From assembly GCA_023437225.1 (NCBI GenBank), contig JAEZGS010000001.1, forward strand, positions 321,262 to 385,261: a stretch of 64,000 nucleotides of DNA, read 5' to 3'. Below, in pieces: positions 27,426-36,163 of the stretch. Within the stretch, counting starts at the first letter, position 1. Every line of letters starts with the position of its first letter. The notes under the pieces were generated by a model. It did not search any database. It saw only the letters and a program-made list of their open reading frames with translations, and was not told the DNA's origin. The position numbers and the translations under genes were made by a program. The DNA is from Bacteroidota bacterium (lineage in GTDB: Bacteria; Bacteroidota; Bacteroidia; Chitinophagales; Chitinophagaceae).

Positions 27426-29123
27426 TCAAAGATCCCTTCGCTTAAACAATTTCACTGCATGATCACAGGCTCTTGCAGTGATCGCCATATATGTGAGCGA
27501 TGGATTCACACAGGATCCTGAGGTCATGCACGACCCATCGGTTACAAAAACATTGGGTACCGCATGTAGCTGGTTGAAAGCATTGAGTACAGAACTCTTC
27601 GGGTCTTTTCCCATTCGTGCGGTGCCCATTTCATGATTTGCATTTCCCGGGAATGAAAGCTGTCCATGTGCGCGCACATCCTTATAGCCAGCAGCTTCAA
27701 GCATTTCGATCCCGGTTTTCTTGATGTCGTCATGCATCTTCTTTTCATTCTCTTTGAATGAACAATCAATGCTGATCATCGGGCGCCCCCATGGATCTTT
27801 TTTAGAATGGTCCAAAGTGATCCTGTTTTCTGCATAAGGAAGACATTCTCCAAAAGCATACAGACCTATCTGCCATCCACCGGGTTCCGTGATCTGCTCT
27901 TTGAAGTCCGCGCCAATTCCATTTCCCATCTGCCGGGCCCGATGCGCGGATCCTCCAAAATGATAACCCCTGAAAAAGTCACTCACTTTTTCAGTCACAT
28001 TTCTGAATTGCGGAACGTAGATATTTGTGGGCCTTCGGCCGAAATAATAACTGTCTTCAAATCCATCAACATTCGCAACGATCGACATCCCTTTGTGATG
28101 ATCCATAAGATTTCTTCCAAGCTGATCGCTGTCGTTACCCATTCCGTTGGGGAACCGGTGGCTTCGCGAATTGAGCAGTATCGCCGTCGTTGCAACAGTT
28201 GCCGCATTTAAAAAGATGATGCGGGCATAATAAACTTCTGTATTTTTTGTTTGTGTGTCGATCACTTCAACACCGGTTGCTCGACCGCTATTGTTATCAA
28301 ACAAAACCTGGTTAACAAGTGAATGCGGACGAAGTGTAAGATTGCCTGTTGCATGTGCCGCCGGAAGTGTGCTTGCATTGGTGCTGAAATAGGCGCCAAA
28401 TGGGCATCCGCGATGACAGAGATTTCTCGCCTGGCAGACGCCACGTCCCTTTACCGGTTCAGTAAGATTTGCGGTGCGGCCAATAACCACCTGTCTTGTT
28501 GTATAATGCCTGTTGATACGACTTTGAAAATCCTTCTCCACAATATTCATCTCGAAAGGTGGTTGAAATTCACCATCCGGTAAATGTGGTATCTCATCAC
28601 GATTGCCACTTACTCCGATAAAACGTTCAACATGATCATACCACGGCTTCAGATCCCTATAGCGTATGGGCCAGTCGACACCATGACCATCGCGAAGATT
28701 TGCGGTGAAGTCATGGTCACTCCACCGATAGCATGCCCGCGCCCATAGGAGGGAGCGACCGCCCACTACATCCGCACGAATCCAATCAAAGCGCTGTTTC
28801 TCTTCGTATGGGTTCTCAATGTCTTTGACATAGAAGTGTTTGTTATCCTCAAGAATTGAATAGTGGCGCGTCTGGACAGAATACGTTTTATAATCATCCC
28901 GCGTAAGCCTGTTGCGATGAGTCAATTCCCACGGGTCTTTCAGGGCCGTGGGATAGTTAGGGTGTATCACGGGTGCACCCCGTTCGAGCATCAATACTTT
29001 CAATCCTTTTTCGCATAATTCCTTTGCTGCCCAACCACCACTTATGCCGGAACCTACAATGATCGCGTCGTAAGTATTATTCTCTTTCGCTTTTGAATTG
29101 ATGTAAAGGGTATCGCCGGGCAT
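27426..29123 (-). CDS. GMC-family FAD oxidoreductase
   Basis: A 565-residue glucose-methanol-choline oxidoreductase. The FAD-binding motif GSGISGG is at 24-30 and is followed by LERG. A conserved Cys-rich stretch, CHRGCPFGAYFS, lies near 235. The active-site base is probably His497 in HEMGTARMG, and the C-terminal FAD motif reads NVFVTDGSCMTSGSCVNPSL. This version is the catalytic subunit type that in many bacteria pairs with a small gluconate-2-dehydrogenase-subunit-3-like Tat protein, and that acts on sugars or glycosides. No such small subunit is beside it. It follows a sugar-isomerase-like gene on the same strand after 30 bases. Confidence 0.92.
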   Translation of the reverse strand: MPGDTLYINSKAKENNTYDAIIVGSGISGGWAAKELCEKGLKVLMLERGAPVIHPNYPTALKDPWELTHRNRLTRDDYKTYSVQTRHYSILEDNKHFYVKDIENPYEEKQRFDWIRADVVGGRSLLWARACYRWSDHDFTANLRDGHGVDWPIRYRDLKPWYDHVERFIGVSGNRDEIPHLPDGEFQPPFEMNIVEKDFQSRINRHYTTRQVVIGRTANLTEPVKGRGVCQARNLCHRGCPFGAYFSTNASTLPAAHATGNLTLRPHSLVNQVLFDNNSGRATGVEVIDTQTKNTEVYYARIIFLNAATVATTAILLNSRSHRFPNGMGNDSDQLGRNLMDHHKGMSIVANVDGFEDSYYFGRRPTNIYVPQFRNVTEKVSDFFRGYHFGGSAHRARQMGNGIGADFKEQITEPGGWQIGLYAFGECLPYAENRITLDHSKKDPWGRPMISIDCSFKENEKKMHDDIKKTGIEMLEAAGYKDVRAHGQLSFPGNANHEMGTARMGKDPKSSVLNAFNQLHAVPNVFVTDGSCMTSGSCVNPSLTYMAITARACDHAVKLFKRRDL

Positions 29124-29153
29124 GGTCTCTTAATACGTTGGTTCAACCCGAAA

Positions 29154-30068
29154 TTACCGGAAATGTTGGTTCATCACTTTTGGAAAATCTGCAAGTGCCA
29201 GTTCTGGTTCGGGAAGTTCAGGATGCCATAGTTTCTCCCATTCGAAGCTAAAAAAGCCCTTGTAATTGTCTTTTGCAAGCAGATCCACTGCTTTCATGAT
29301 CGGGACTTCTCCTTTTGTAAGAAAAGTATAATTCATCTTTTCAGTGCCTTTCGTGCAGTCTTTGACATGAATGTGACGGATATAAGGTTTGATGTTCCTG
29401 TACATTTCATCAGGATCTTCATTCGTGATCGTCCACATGTTTGTGGGGTCCCATACAAGTCCCACGTGTTTGTGTTCGGCCGACGTCATCAGCCGAAGCA
29501 GATCTTCGCTTTTTACAAGATCGCCGTGCGTTTCCATCAATACAGTCACACTGCTGCCTTTTGCATGTTCTCCCAATTCAAGCAGTCCTTTTGTAATAAG
29601 ATCGAAGGTTTCTTCCCTGGATTGATCTTTAGGGAAGTTATTTGGAAATACACGGACATAAGGACAGTTAATCTGCTGCGCCAAATCGATGAATCTTTTC
29701 CCTTCGTCCAATTGCTTGGACCTCTCTGGAGAAGCTTTAAAATGGAGCGTTGAGGAGGATCCGAGCCCTACAAACTGCAACCCGTTTCTTTTCATCAGTT
29801 CCATTGTCCGTTTCCTGCTTTCTGCACTCTCAAATACCGGACTTTTCACCAGGTCCATCTGTCGTTTTATGCCACGCACTTCAATACCGGAATACCCATG
29901 TTGTTTTGCAAAAGATGTTATGCGCTCCATATCCCAGTCGGGACAACCCAAAGTAGAAAATGCGAGTTTGGGGCGGTATTTCTTTGAGGAAAAAGACGAT
30001 AACGCAATGGCGCCTCCGACCAGCAAAGAGCCCTGTCGTAAGAAATTCTTCCTTGAGTATTTCTGCAT
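29154..30068 (-). CDS. Exported sugar phosphate isomerase/epimerase-like TIM barrel
   Basis: A 304-residue protein of the xylose-isomerase-like TIM-barrel superfamily. The leader SRKNFLRQGSLLVGGAIAL resembles a Tat signal but has Arg-Lys in place of the twin Arg. Metal-site residues fall in typical places: Glu in SGIEVRG, Glu in VLMETHGD, Asp/His in WDPTNMW and HIHVKD, and the final Glu in FSFEWEKLW. Such proteins isomerise or epimerise sugars, or cleave 3-keto-glycosides together with GMC oxidoreductases, and the paired gene downstream fits this. The exact substrate cannot be read. Confidence 0.9.
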   Translation of the reverse strand: MQKYSRKNFLRQGSLLVGGAIALSSFSSKKYRPKLAFSTLGCPDWDMERITSFAKQHGYSGIEVRGIKRQMDLVKSPVFESAESRKRTMELMKRNGLQFVGLGSSSTLHFKASPERSKQLDEGKRFIDLAQQINCPYVRVFPNNFPKDQSREETFDLITKGLLELGEHAKGSSVTVLMETHGDLVKSEDLLRLMTSAEHKHVGLVWDPTNMWTITNEDPDEMYRNIKPYIRHIHVKDCTKGTEKMNYTFLTKGEVPIMKAVDLLAKDNYKGFFSFEWEKLWHPELPEPELALADFPKVMNQHFR

Positions 30069-30146
30069 ATGATGTTTAATTGAAAATTAATTCTATATTG
30101 AAGCTACCAAAACTATCGACTGAGACAAATCGCTGCCATAATTTTA
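30069..30146. promoter_or_regulatory. Divergent promoter gap
   Basis: This 78-base AT-rich gap lies between the start of the minus-strand sugar isomerase gene and the plus-strand small protein. It must carry the promoter of the isomerase/GMC pair. No element matching the consensus stood out. Confidence 0.25.
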
Positions 30147-30680
30147 ATGGGCATACTGCTGTTCAATTGGCTTGGCTACAGGCTTGTTTTTAATGTATTG
30201 CAGTATAGAGCTGAAGTGGAAGTGCAGTCAACAATCGAGCTAAATGCTTATAAAGATGCTGATCTCATTGAAATGAGAGTTGATATGCGGCTTCCATATT
30301 ATAATAACTGGAAAGATTATGAACCCTATTATGGTGAGGTGGAGATCGACGGAAAATTCTACACGTTTGTCAAGCGCAAAATCGAAGATGGACAACTTGT
30401 ATTGAAGTGCCTTCCTAATTTTCGAAAAGAAAAGATTCGCGATAGAGAAAATCATTTGTTTGTAGTGGCAAACGGTCTTGATGACGATTCTTCCAAGCCT
30501 TTACCGCCCCTGGCAAAGCTGGCGAAATCAATGCTTGTGGATTATGATTGCAACCGTCAATCTTACCAATTCCAGGCCTTAGAAGTATTTGAATTCAAGT
30601 TTTTCTTTGCTCCTGAAGAAGAGCTGCCTTTCGGCTATACCACCATCTGTGAGCAGCCTCCCGATCTGCAATACATGTAA
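30147..30680 (+). CDS. Unknown protein with N-terminal hydrophobic segment
   Basis: A 177-residue protein of unrecognised family. It begins with a hydrophobic segment (MGILLFNWLGYRLVF) followed by a mixed alpha/beta body with LPYYNNWKDYEPYYGEVEIDGKFY and a C-terminal FKFFFAPEEELPFGY. The frame stays open upstream to a stop at 30099, and the residues there (LRQIAAIIL) extend the hydrophobic stretch into a fuller signal anchor. There is no ATG before 30147, so a CTG at 30120 or another rare start may be used. It is likely envelope-located. It precedes the beta-barrel gene by 94 bases. Confidence 0.65.
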   Translation: MGILLFNWLGYRLVFNVLQYRAEVEVQSTIELNAYKDADLIEMRVDMRLPYYNNWKDYEPYYGEVEIDGKFYTFVKRKIEDGQLVLKCLPNFRKEKIRDRENHLFVVANGLDDDSSKPLPPLAKLAKSMLVDYDCNRQSYQFQALEVFEFKFFFAPEEELPFGYTTICEQPPDLQYM

Positions 30681-30774
30681 TTGTCAAGTCAACTTCACAG
30701 CAACATCTTTGAATTTAAGGATGGATTTTGCTATTCGATTATCACCTCAATTCTGATTACTCAAACTTCAGACC

Positions 30775-31695
30775 ATGAACCTGTTAATAATACATGTGCG
30801 CATGACCCTGTGCGCGGTGCTTCTTTTGTTTGCATCCATCGCAGTAGCGCAAACGGATGTCGATGGAATTATGATGAATAAGAAGCAGTTTTGCAACGGA
30901 TTTGTTTACACTCACTCATCGTGGGATAATTACTGGGAAGGCACTTTTAAGAGAGACAATGAAAATATCGGCACTGTCACTACCCAGTCGATCATGTACA
31001 TGGCCAACTATGGCCTTACCAGTAAGTTGAATGTAATGGTGGCTGCGCCGTATGTGTGGACAAACGCATCCGCAGGTACACTGCACGGAATGAAAGGGGT
31101 TCAGGACCTTTCTATGTTTTTAAAGTGGCGACCAGTTAACGTAAAATTTGGTAGTAATAAATTGTCGTTGTTTGCTGTCGGCGGATTTTCAACTCCTCTA
31201 ACGGATTATGTTGTCGATTTCCTTCCAATGTCAATAGGGTTAGGTTCAACTACACTTACCGGCCGCGGTATTATAGATTACCAGTGGAAAAAACTTTTTG
31301 TTACAGCATCTGCGGCATATCATTATCGAAATAATATCGAGCTCGATCGTGATTCTTATTACGATACAGAAATGCATATAACAAACGAAGTGGAGATGCC
31401 GAATGCGTCATCTTACCAGCTCCATGTGGGTTATCGGGGAAAATATATAGGCGCCGAAGCAGTCCTTATGAAAATGAATACCCAGGGAGGTTTTGATATC
31501 ACGAAAAACAACATGCCTTTTCCCAGTAACCGGATGAATGCAACCATTGCAGGTATAGGTATGAAATACACTCTGAAACAACATACCGCATTGTCTCTTT
31601 CACTGGGAGCAAACTATACGCTTGCGGGTCGAAATGTTGGACAGGCAACGGCCTTCAATGCCGGATTATTTTATGCTTTCTATTTCGGAAAGTAA
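30775..31695 (+). CDS. Outer-membrane beta-barrel protein
   Basis: A 306-residue exported protein with a signal peptide ending AVAQ at about residue 26. The body is built of alternating hydrophobic beta strands with aromatic girdle residues (KLFVTASAAYHYR, SYQLHVGYRGKYIGAEAV, HTALSLSLGANYTL). The C-terminal strand ends in the aromatic-rich FYAFYFGK, as outer-membrane barrels do. It resembles the MetA-pathway/phenol-degradation transporter family. It is probably a channel, and is 27 bases upstream of the PAP2-like lipoprotein, so the two are likely one operon. A start at 30802 is also possible. Confidence 0.75.
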   Translation: MNLLIIHVRMTLCAVLLLFASIAVAQTDVDGIMMNKKQFCNGFVYTHSSWDNYWEGTFKRDNENIGTVTTQSIMYMANYGLTSKLNVMVAAPYVWTNASAGTLHGMKGVQDLSMFLKWRPVNVKFGSNKLSLFAVGGFSTPLTDYVVDFLPMSIGLGSTTLTGRGIIDYQWKKLFVTASAAYHYRNNIELDRDSYYDTEMHITNEVEMPNASSYQLHVGYRGKYIGAEAVLMKMNTQGGFDITKNNMPFPSNRMNATIAGIGMKYTLKQHTALSLSLGANYTLAGRNVGQATAFNAGLFYAFYFGK

Positions 31696-31722
31696 TACAA
31701 CGTTAACCTCAACACGATCAAC

Positions 31723-33273
31723 ATGAAAAAGATTTCAACCACTATATTTTCAATAATAAGCGGCGCTTTAATATTCATTGGCTGCTCTAAGTCCATCCAT
31801 GAGCGTAGTAATGATTTTCCGCAGATGGATCCTGTAAACATCGACATTGACGCGGGAGATTGGAAGACCGTCATTCTTGCCGATCCTGGGGAAGTAATTG
31901 TTCCCGCACCGATAGCATCAAATACTCCTGAGTACGTTGCGCAACTGAACGAGATCAAATCGTGGCAGCGCGATCTCAATTCGGAAGAACGCGCAAGCGT
32001 GAAATATTGGAGTGCGGGCGCGGTATTGCGTTGGAACGAAATCCTGCGGAGCCTTGTAGCGAAATACAATCTACCTCCGTATCAAAATAGCGACGGCACC
32101 TATCCTGCACCTAATGCAAGTAACCCGTTGGCATATCCTTATTTTCCTTTTGCCAATCCTCCATATGCCGCGCGAGCATATGCTTATGTGAGCGCTGCCC
32201 AGTATGATGCTCTGGTAGCTGCATGGCATTACAAAAGGCAGTTTGGTAGAGCAGCACCCTATACATTGGACAGCAGTATACAGGTGCTTGTCAAAAAGTC
32301 CTCGCTTCCTTCTTATCCTTCGGAAGATGCCGTCATTGCCGGTGTTGCGGCCGAAATGCTTAAGTTGCTTTTCCCCGGAGAGCAGGAATTTATCCAGAAA
32401 AAAGCGGAAGAGCATAAACGCTCACGCATAATCGCCGGCGCAAATGTTAGAAGTGATATTGAGGCCGGTGAAGCATTGGGAAAGGCGATTGCACAAAAGT
32501 TTGTTGCAAGGGCGCGCACGGATCGTGCTGGTACAGCAGGAGGTAATCCAACCGTATGGGCAAAGATGGAAGAGGATTGCACTGCTAAAGGAGAAGACTA
32601 CTGGATCAGCCTGGAAAGCCCGAAACGCCCGCCAATGCTGCCTTTATTCGGTAAGGTGCGTCCATTTCTTTTTGATTCGCTTACTTTGGTTACACAGGTT
32701 CGTCCCGGACCGCCACCTTCAACTAAATCGGAGCAGTTTAAAAAAGAAACTGAAGAGGTTCTTTACTATACACAAAACCCAACGCGTGAGAGAATGGCGA
32801 TTGTGCATTTCTGGGCCGATGGGGTGGCAACATCAACGCCTCCAGGGCACTGGAATCAAATAGCTGCTGATGATTTTATAAAAAACAAATTTAGTGAAGT
32901 TCGATGGGCACGTAACCTTGCGTTGTTGAACATGGCGATGATGGACGGAGCGATCGCATGCTGGGATTCAAAATTTACTTATTACAATCCGCGCCCTTCA
33001 CAGGTAGACTCTCGAATAAAAACGCTGACGGGTCTGCCAAACTTTCCATCATATGTGTCTGGGCATTCGGTATTTAGTGCAGCAGCCGCTGCTGTATTAG
33101 GACATATCAATCCGTCACGAAAATCAGCATATGAAAAGATGGCTGAGGAAGCTAAGTTATCCAGGCTTTACGGTGGCATTCACTATCGTTCAGATTGTGA
33201 AGCAGGATATGCAACCGGTTTGAAAGTGGCGTCATACGCAGTTGACAGGGCTAAAAACGACGGCGCAGAATAG
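31723..33273 (+). CDS. PAP2/vanadium haloperoxidase-like lipoprotein
   Basis: A 516-residue lipoprotein with leader LIFIGC. The C-terminal third holds the complete PAP2 signature: Lys417 and Arg424 (KFTYYNPRP), PSYVSGHS with His448, and SRLYGGIHYRSD with His487. The spacing PSxxSGH and the large helical N-terminal part are closer to bacterial vanadium-dependent haloperoxidase-like proteins than to small lipid phosphatases. Either activity (phosphate ester hydrolysis, or halide oxidation with vanadate) is possible. It is followed by a hairpin and heptamer array at 33285-33364. Confidence 0.88.
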   Translation: MKKISTTIFSIISGALIFIGCSKSIHERSNDFPQMDPVNIDIDAGDWKTVILADPGEVIVPAPIASNTPEYVAQLNEIKSWQRDLNSEERASVKYWSAGAVLRWNEILRSLVAKYNLPPYQNSDGTYPAPNASNPLAYPYFPFANPPYAARAYAYVSAAQYDALVAAWHYKRQFGRAAPYTLDSSIQVLVKKSSLPSYPSEDAVIAGVAAEMLKLLFPGEQEFIQKKAEEHKRSRIIAGANVRSDIEAGEALGKAIAQKFVARARTDRAGTAGGNPTVWAKMEEDCTAKGEDYWISLESPKRPPMLPLFGKVRPFLFDSLTLVTQVRPGPPPSTKSEQFKKETEEVLYYTQNPTRERMAIVHFWADGVATSTPPGHWNQIAADDFIKNKFSEVRWARNLALLNMAMMDGAIACWDSKFTYYNPRPSQVDSRIKTLTGLPNFPSYVSGHSVFSAAAAAVLGHINPSRKSAYEKMAEEAKLSRLYGGIHYRSDCEAGYATGLKVASYAVDRAKNDGAE

Positions 33274-33284
33274 TATAAGAAAAC

Positions 33285-33321
33285 AAAATGGGAAGTGGGC
33301 CGATGTCCCATTTCCCATTTT
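33285..33321. terminator. Long hairpin between convergent genes
   Basis: AAAATGGGAAGTGGG at 33285-33299 pairs with CCCATTTCCCATTTT at 33307-33321 with one G-T wobble and a seven-base loop. The stem is 15 base pairs and is followed by a T-rich tract. It lies 11 bases after the PAP2-like stop and faces the convergent sensor kinase gene, so it probably ends transcription from the left. Confidence 0.7.
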
Positions 33322-33364
33322 GCATTTTGCATTTCGCATTTTGCATTTCGTATTAAGCATTTCT
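33309..33364. repeat. Heptamer tandem array, about 8 units
   Basis: The units are CATTTCC, CATTTTG, CATTTTG, CATTTCG, CATTTTG, CATTTCG, TATTAAG and CATTTCT, each exactly 7 bases. The first units are also the 3' arm of the hairpin at 33285-33321. The array lies between two convergent stop codons and cannot be coding, since 7 is not a multiple of 3 and stops are frequent on the reverse strand. Confidence 0.85.
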
Positions 33365-33368
33365 CTTC

Positions 33369-34709
33369 TCAGAATGCAAGAATAAAAGCGCTTCCTTTTC
33401 CTTCTATCGACTGCACCTGGATATTTCCTTTGTGCAACATCACTATTTGTTTACATAAGCTCAAACCAATACCGCTTCCGTTTTTACGGGTACTGAAAAA
33501 GGGAACGAAGATCTTGTCCAATAATTCACTGGGAATTCCTACACCGTTGTCGGCCACCCGCAGGATGGCCTTGTTATTAGTTGAAGCGCTTGCAGAAAGA
33601 ACGATGCGCGGCTCTTCCTGATCTTTTATTGCCTCGATGGCGTTTACCACAAGATTAATCAATACCTGCTCGAGTAATGCCGGATCAGCCTGTAGCGATA
33701 ACTCCGGATCTTTAATGATCACTTCTACTTCAATGTTCTTTTGCTGAAATGTAGGCTGCATCAATTGATGAATGTTCCCAAACAATTCGCGCACATAAAC
33801 CTTGCGAAGGTTAAGTGTTGTTATCTTATTAAGATTCCGGTATGTCTCAGCGAATTTCAACAAGCCCTCGCTTCTTTTCCTGATCGTTTCAATGCCTACC
33901 TGCAGATCGTCAAAAATATAGGGATCATATTCACCATCCGCAGAATGTTGCAATCGGTTCTTTAAAGTATCAGCAAGCGAAGAAATAGGAGCAATAGAGT
34001 TCATGATCTCATGCGTCATAACACTCAGAAGTTTTTGCCACGCTTTTGATTCTGTTTCATCAAGTGCCTCATCTACATTTTGAAATGCTATTAGCTTATA
34101 CACTTTGTTATCGGTTTGAAATGCAGATGCCGACATAATCACCTTATAAGATGTCTTTTCAAGATGCACGGTGCTTATTCTGGTCTCCCCGGCCTGCAAT
34201 GCATTCAGTTCTTCATACAATATGGCATCACGCTTTTGAAGTGACTGGATAGATTTTAGGTAAGGTAACTGCAACATCTTTTTAAGCGACTCATTCATCC
34301 ACAATATCTCACCACCTTTAAGTTCGTATGACAGGATACCGGTGTCCACTAACTCAAGTATCTTCTGCAAATACTGGTATTGCGTTTCTTTTTCCTTACT
34401 GATGACTTTAAATGTTGTGTTGATCTCATTAAACCCTTCGCGCAGCGGTTGTATATCGGCAGGTGCATGTTTAACATCGAAATAGCGTGAAAAGTCGCGG
34501 TAATGCACCGCCTGCACAAAGTCCTTCAACTCTTCGTGTGTTTTCTTCTGGTATCTTAGAAACTCGATTAGCTGATAACAGACTACAGGTGCAACCAGTA
34601 TAAGATACAGATACCGCTCTGTCACCAGGAGAAATGAAAGCGCACATAAAGTTGCAAATAGCAGCAATACGCGAAGGAGTGAACGCAGGTATATGCTCTT
34701 AGATATCAT
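33369..34709 (-). CDS. Sensor histidine kinase of an NtrC-type pair
   Basis: A 446-residue membrane-bound kinase. Two helices at about 8-28 and 33-50 enclose almost no periplasmic loop, so the signal is probably membrane or cytoplasmic. A PAS-like domain covers about 105-215. The DHp helix carries His233 in MTHEIMNSIAPI, and the ATPase domain shows NLVVNAIEAI, VADNGVGIP and GSGIGLSLCKQIV. The start ATG at 34709 overlaps the end of the sigma-54 regulator gene by 11 bases, so the two are translationally coupled, with the regulator first. The pair is divergent from an efflux operon. Confidence 0.93.
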   Translation of the reverse strand: MISKSIYLRSLLRVLLLFATLCALSFLLVTERYLYLILVAPVVCYQLIEFLRYQKKTHEELKDFVQAVHYRDFSRYFDVKHAPADIQPLREGFNEINTTFKVISKEKETQYQYLQKILELVDTGILSYELKGGEILWMNESLKKMLQLPYLKSIQSLQKRDAILYEELNALQAGETRISTVHLEKTSYKVIMSASAFQTDNKVYKLIAFQNVDEALDETESKAWQKLLSVMTHEIMNSIAPISSLADTLKNRLQHSADGEYDPYIFDDLQVGIETIRKRSEGLLKFAETYRNLNKITTLNLRKVYVRELFGNIHQLMQPTFQQKNIEVEVIIKDPELSLQADPALLEQVLINLVVNAIEAIKDQEEPRIVLSASASTNNKAILRVADNGVGIPSELLDKIFVPFFSTRKNGSGIGLSLCKQIVMLHKGNIQVQSIEGKGSAFILAF

Positions 34710-36051
34710 ATTTACTCAACCGTCTATATAGTGCAGTGCGTGTTATTCCCAATTCTTTCGCGGCTTTGGAGATGTTACCGTTATGCTTTTCAATAACCCG
34801 CAATATGGTATTTTTTTCAACGGCGCCGAGATTGGTCTGATCCATCACAACTTCTTCCTCAATATTAGATTCAATAGGCGAAAAGATTATGTCGCCGGCA
34901 TAAAGTACTTCGCTGTCCGCCATGATCACTGCACGTTCTATTGTATATTGAAGTTCACGTACATTACCTGGATAATGATATCCGATAAGTTTTTCTGATG
35001 CGCTGGAGTGCAACTGGGGGATCGCCTTAAAATATTTCTTACTGTATACCGTGATATAATGAGATGCCAGAAGTATAATGTCTTCCTTGCGCCTTCGCAA
35101 TGGCGGCACTATGATCTCAACAGTATTGATTCTATATATAAGGTCCTTTCTGAATTTAGTTTCATTGGCAAGCGCTGATATGGGTATGTTGGTAGCGCAG
35201 ATGATTCGAACGTCCACGTCAATCGGTGAATTTGAACCGAGTGGAATTACCTGCCTGTTTTGAAGAAAGCTGAGTAGCTTCGATTGCTGATGAAGTGATA
35301 TGTTCCCAATTTCGTCGAGGAATAAAGTGCCGGTATGTGCCTCTTCCAATCGTCCTTTTCGATCTTCCCTTGCATCCGTGAATGCCCCTTTTCTGAAGCC
35401 GAACAATTCGCTTTCAAAGAGTGATTCTGTTAAGGCGCCTACGTCAACCCTAATGAATGGACTTTTATTTCGATGTGAAAAGTGGCGAATTGCTTTCGCG
35501 ATAAGTTCCTTGCCAGTTCCATTTTCTCCAAGGATCAGTATGTTCGCATCTGTAGGTGCAATCTTTCTGATCTTCACAAATATTTCCTGCATTGCCTGCG
35601 ACTCGCCAAGCAGTTCTGTTTCAAAAAGTGTTGGTGTATCAGGGCTTGGTGCAGACTTAACATCCTGTCTTCGCAGCGCGTCTTTTATGGTGGACAAAAG
35701 TTTTTCGTTATGCCATGGCTTAACTACGAAATCATAAGCGCCTTCTTTGAGAGAGCGAATGGCAAGATCGATATCGCCATAGGCGGTGATCATAATGACG
35801 CTTGTTGAAGGCCGTAGCTCGCGAATCTTCTTTAACCAGAATAGCCCTTCGTTGCCCGTATTAATCGAACTATTGAAGTTCATGTCAAGAAGCACTACAT
35901 CGAAGTGTTGTCTTTGTAATAATGAACGCAGCATCTCTGGATTCTTCTCAGTGACAATCTCACGGACCTCGGGGCGGAGTAACAGTCGCACAGCTGTGAG
36001 CACGTCTACATCATCATCGATCACAAGTATGGAACTATTTTTAAGAGACAT
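34699..36051 (-). CDS. Sigma-54-dependent response regulator (NtrC family)
   Basis: A 450-residue activator with three domains. The receiver (about 5-120) has phospho-acceptor Asp56 in LLDMNF. The AAA+ domain (about 145-380) has the Walker A GENGTGKE at 175-182 and the sigma-54 contact loop GAFTDA at 222-227. A C-terminal Fis-type helix-turn-helix reads NISKAAKELGITRTALYRRL. It should bind upstream sites and drive sigma-54 promoters. It is first in an operon with its kinase and is divergent from the adaptor/ABC/TolC genes, which are the obvious targets. Confidence 0.95.
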   Translation of the reverse strand: MSLKNSSILVIDDDVDVLTAVRLLLRPEVREIVTEKNPEMLRSLLQRQHFDVVLLDMNFNSSINTGNEGLFWLKKIRELRPSTSVIMITAYGDIDLAIRSLKEGAYDFVVKPWHNEKLLSTIKDALRRQDVKSAPSPDTPTLFETELLGESQAMQEIFVKIRKIAPTDANILILGENGTGKELIAKAIRHFSHRNKSPFIRVDVGALTESLFESELFGFRKGAFTDAREDRKGRLEEAHTGTLFLDEIGNISLHQQSKLLSFLQNRQVIPLGSNSPIDVDVRIICATNIPISALANETKFRKDLIYRINTVEIIVPPLRRRKEDIILLASHYITVYSKKYFKAIPQLHSSASEKLIGYHYPGNVRELQYTIERAVIMADSEVLYAGDIIFSPIESNIEEEVVMDQTNLGAVEKNTILRVIEKHNGNISKAAKELGITRTALYRRLSKYDI

Positions 36052-36083
36052 CGCATTGAATGTTTAGAGGAATGACTGTTTCA

Positions 36084-36099
36084 AGCTACAAATATGCCA
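36084..36099 (-). promoter_or_regulatory. Sigma-54 promoter candidate for the regulator/kinase operon
   Basis: On the minus strand the sequence reads TGGCATATTTGTAGCT. The GG and GC doublets are exactly 10 bases apart, as sigma-54 needs, with a -24 TGGCAT and a -12 TAGCT (consensus TGGCAC and TTGCW). It lies 33 bases before the regulator ATG. This would make the system self-activating. Confidence 0.5.
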
Positions 36100-36163
36100 G
36101 CGATTCAAAGTGCTGAAAATGAAGACCGGCATTAATGATGGACTGTGCAGGTGTATCAAAAAC

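Noticed and set aside
27426..29123. Cysteine-rich segment of the GMC protein considered as an iron-sulfur site
   Set aside because: The CHRGCPFGAYFS segment is a normal conserved part of this GMC subgroup and lacks the full four-Cys spacing.
33309..33364. Tandem array considered as a CRISPR array
   Set aside because: Units are 7 bases with no spacers, and no cas genes are present. The 8-base array at 63884 was rejected for the same reason.
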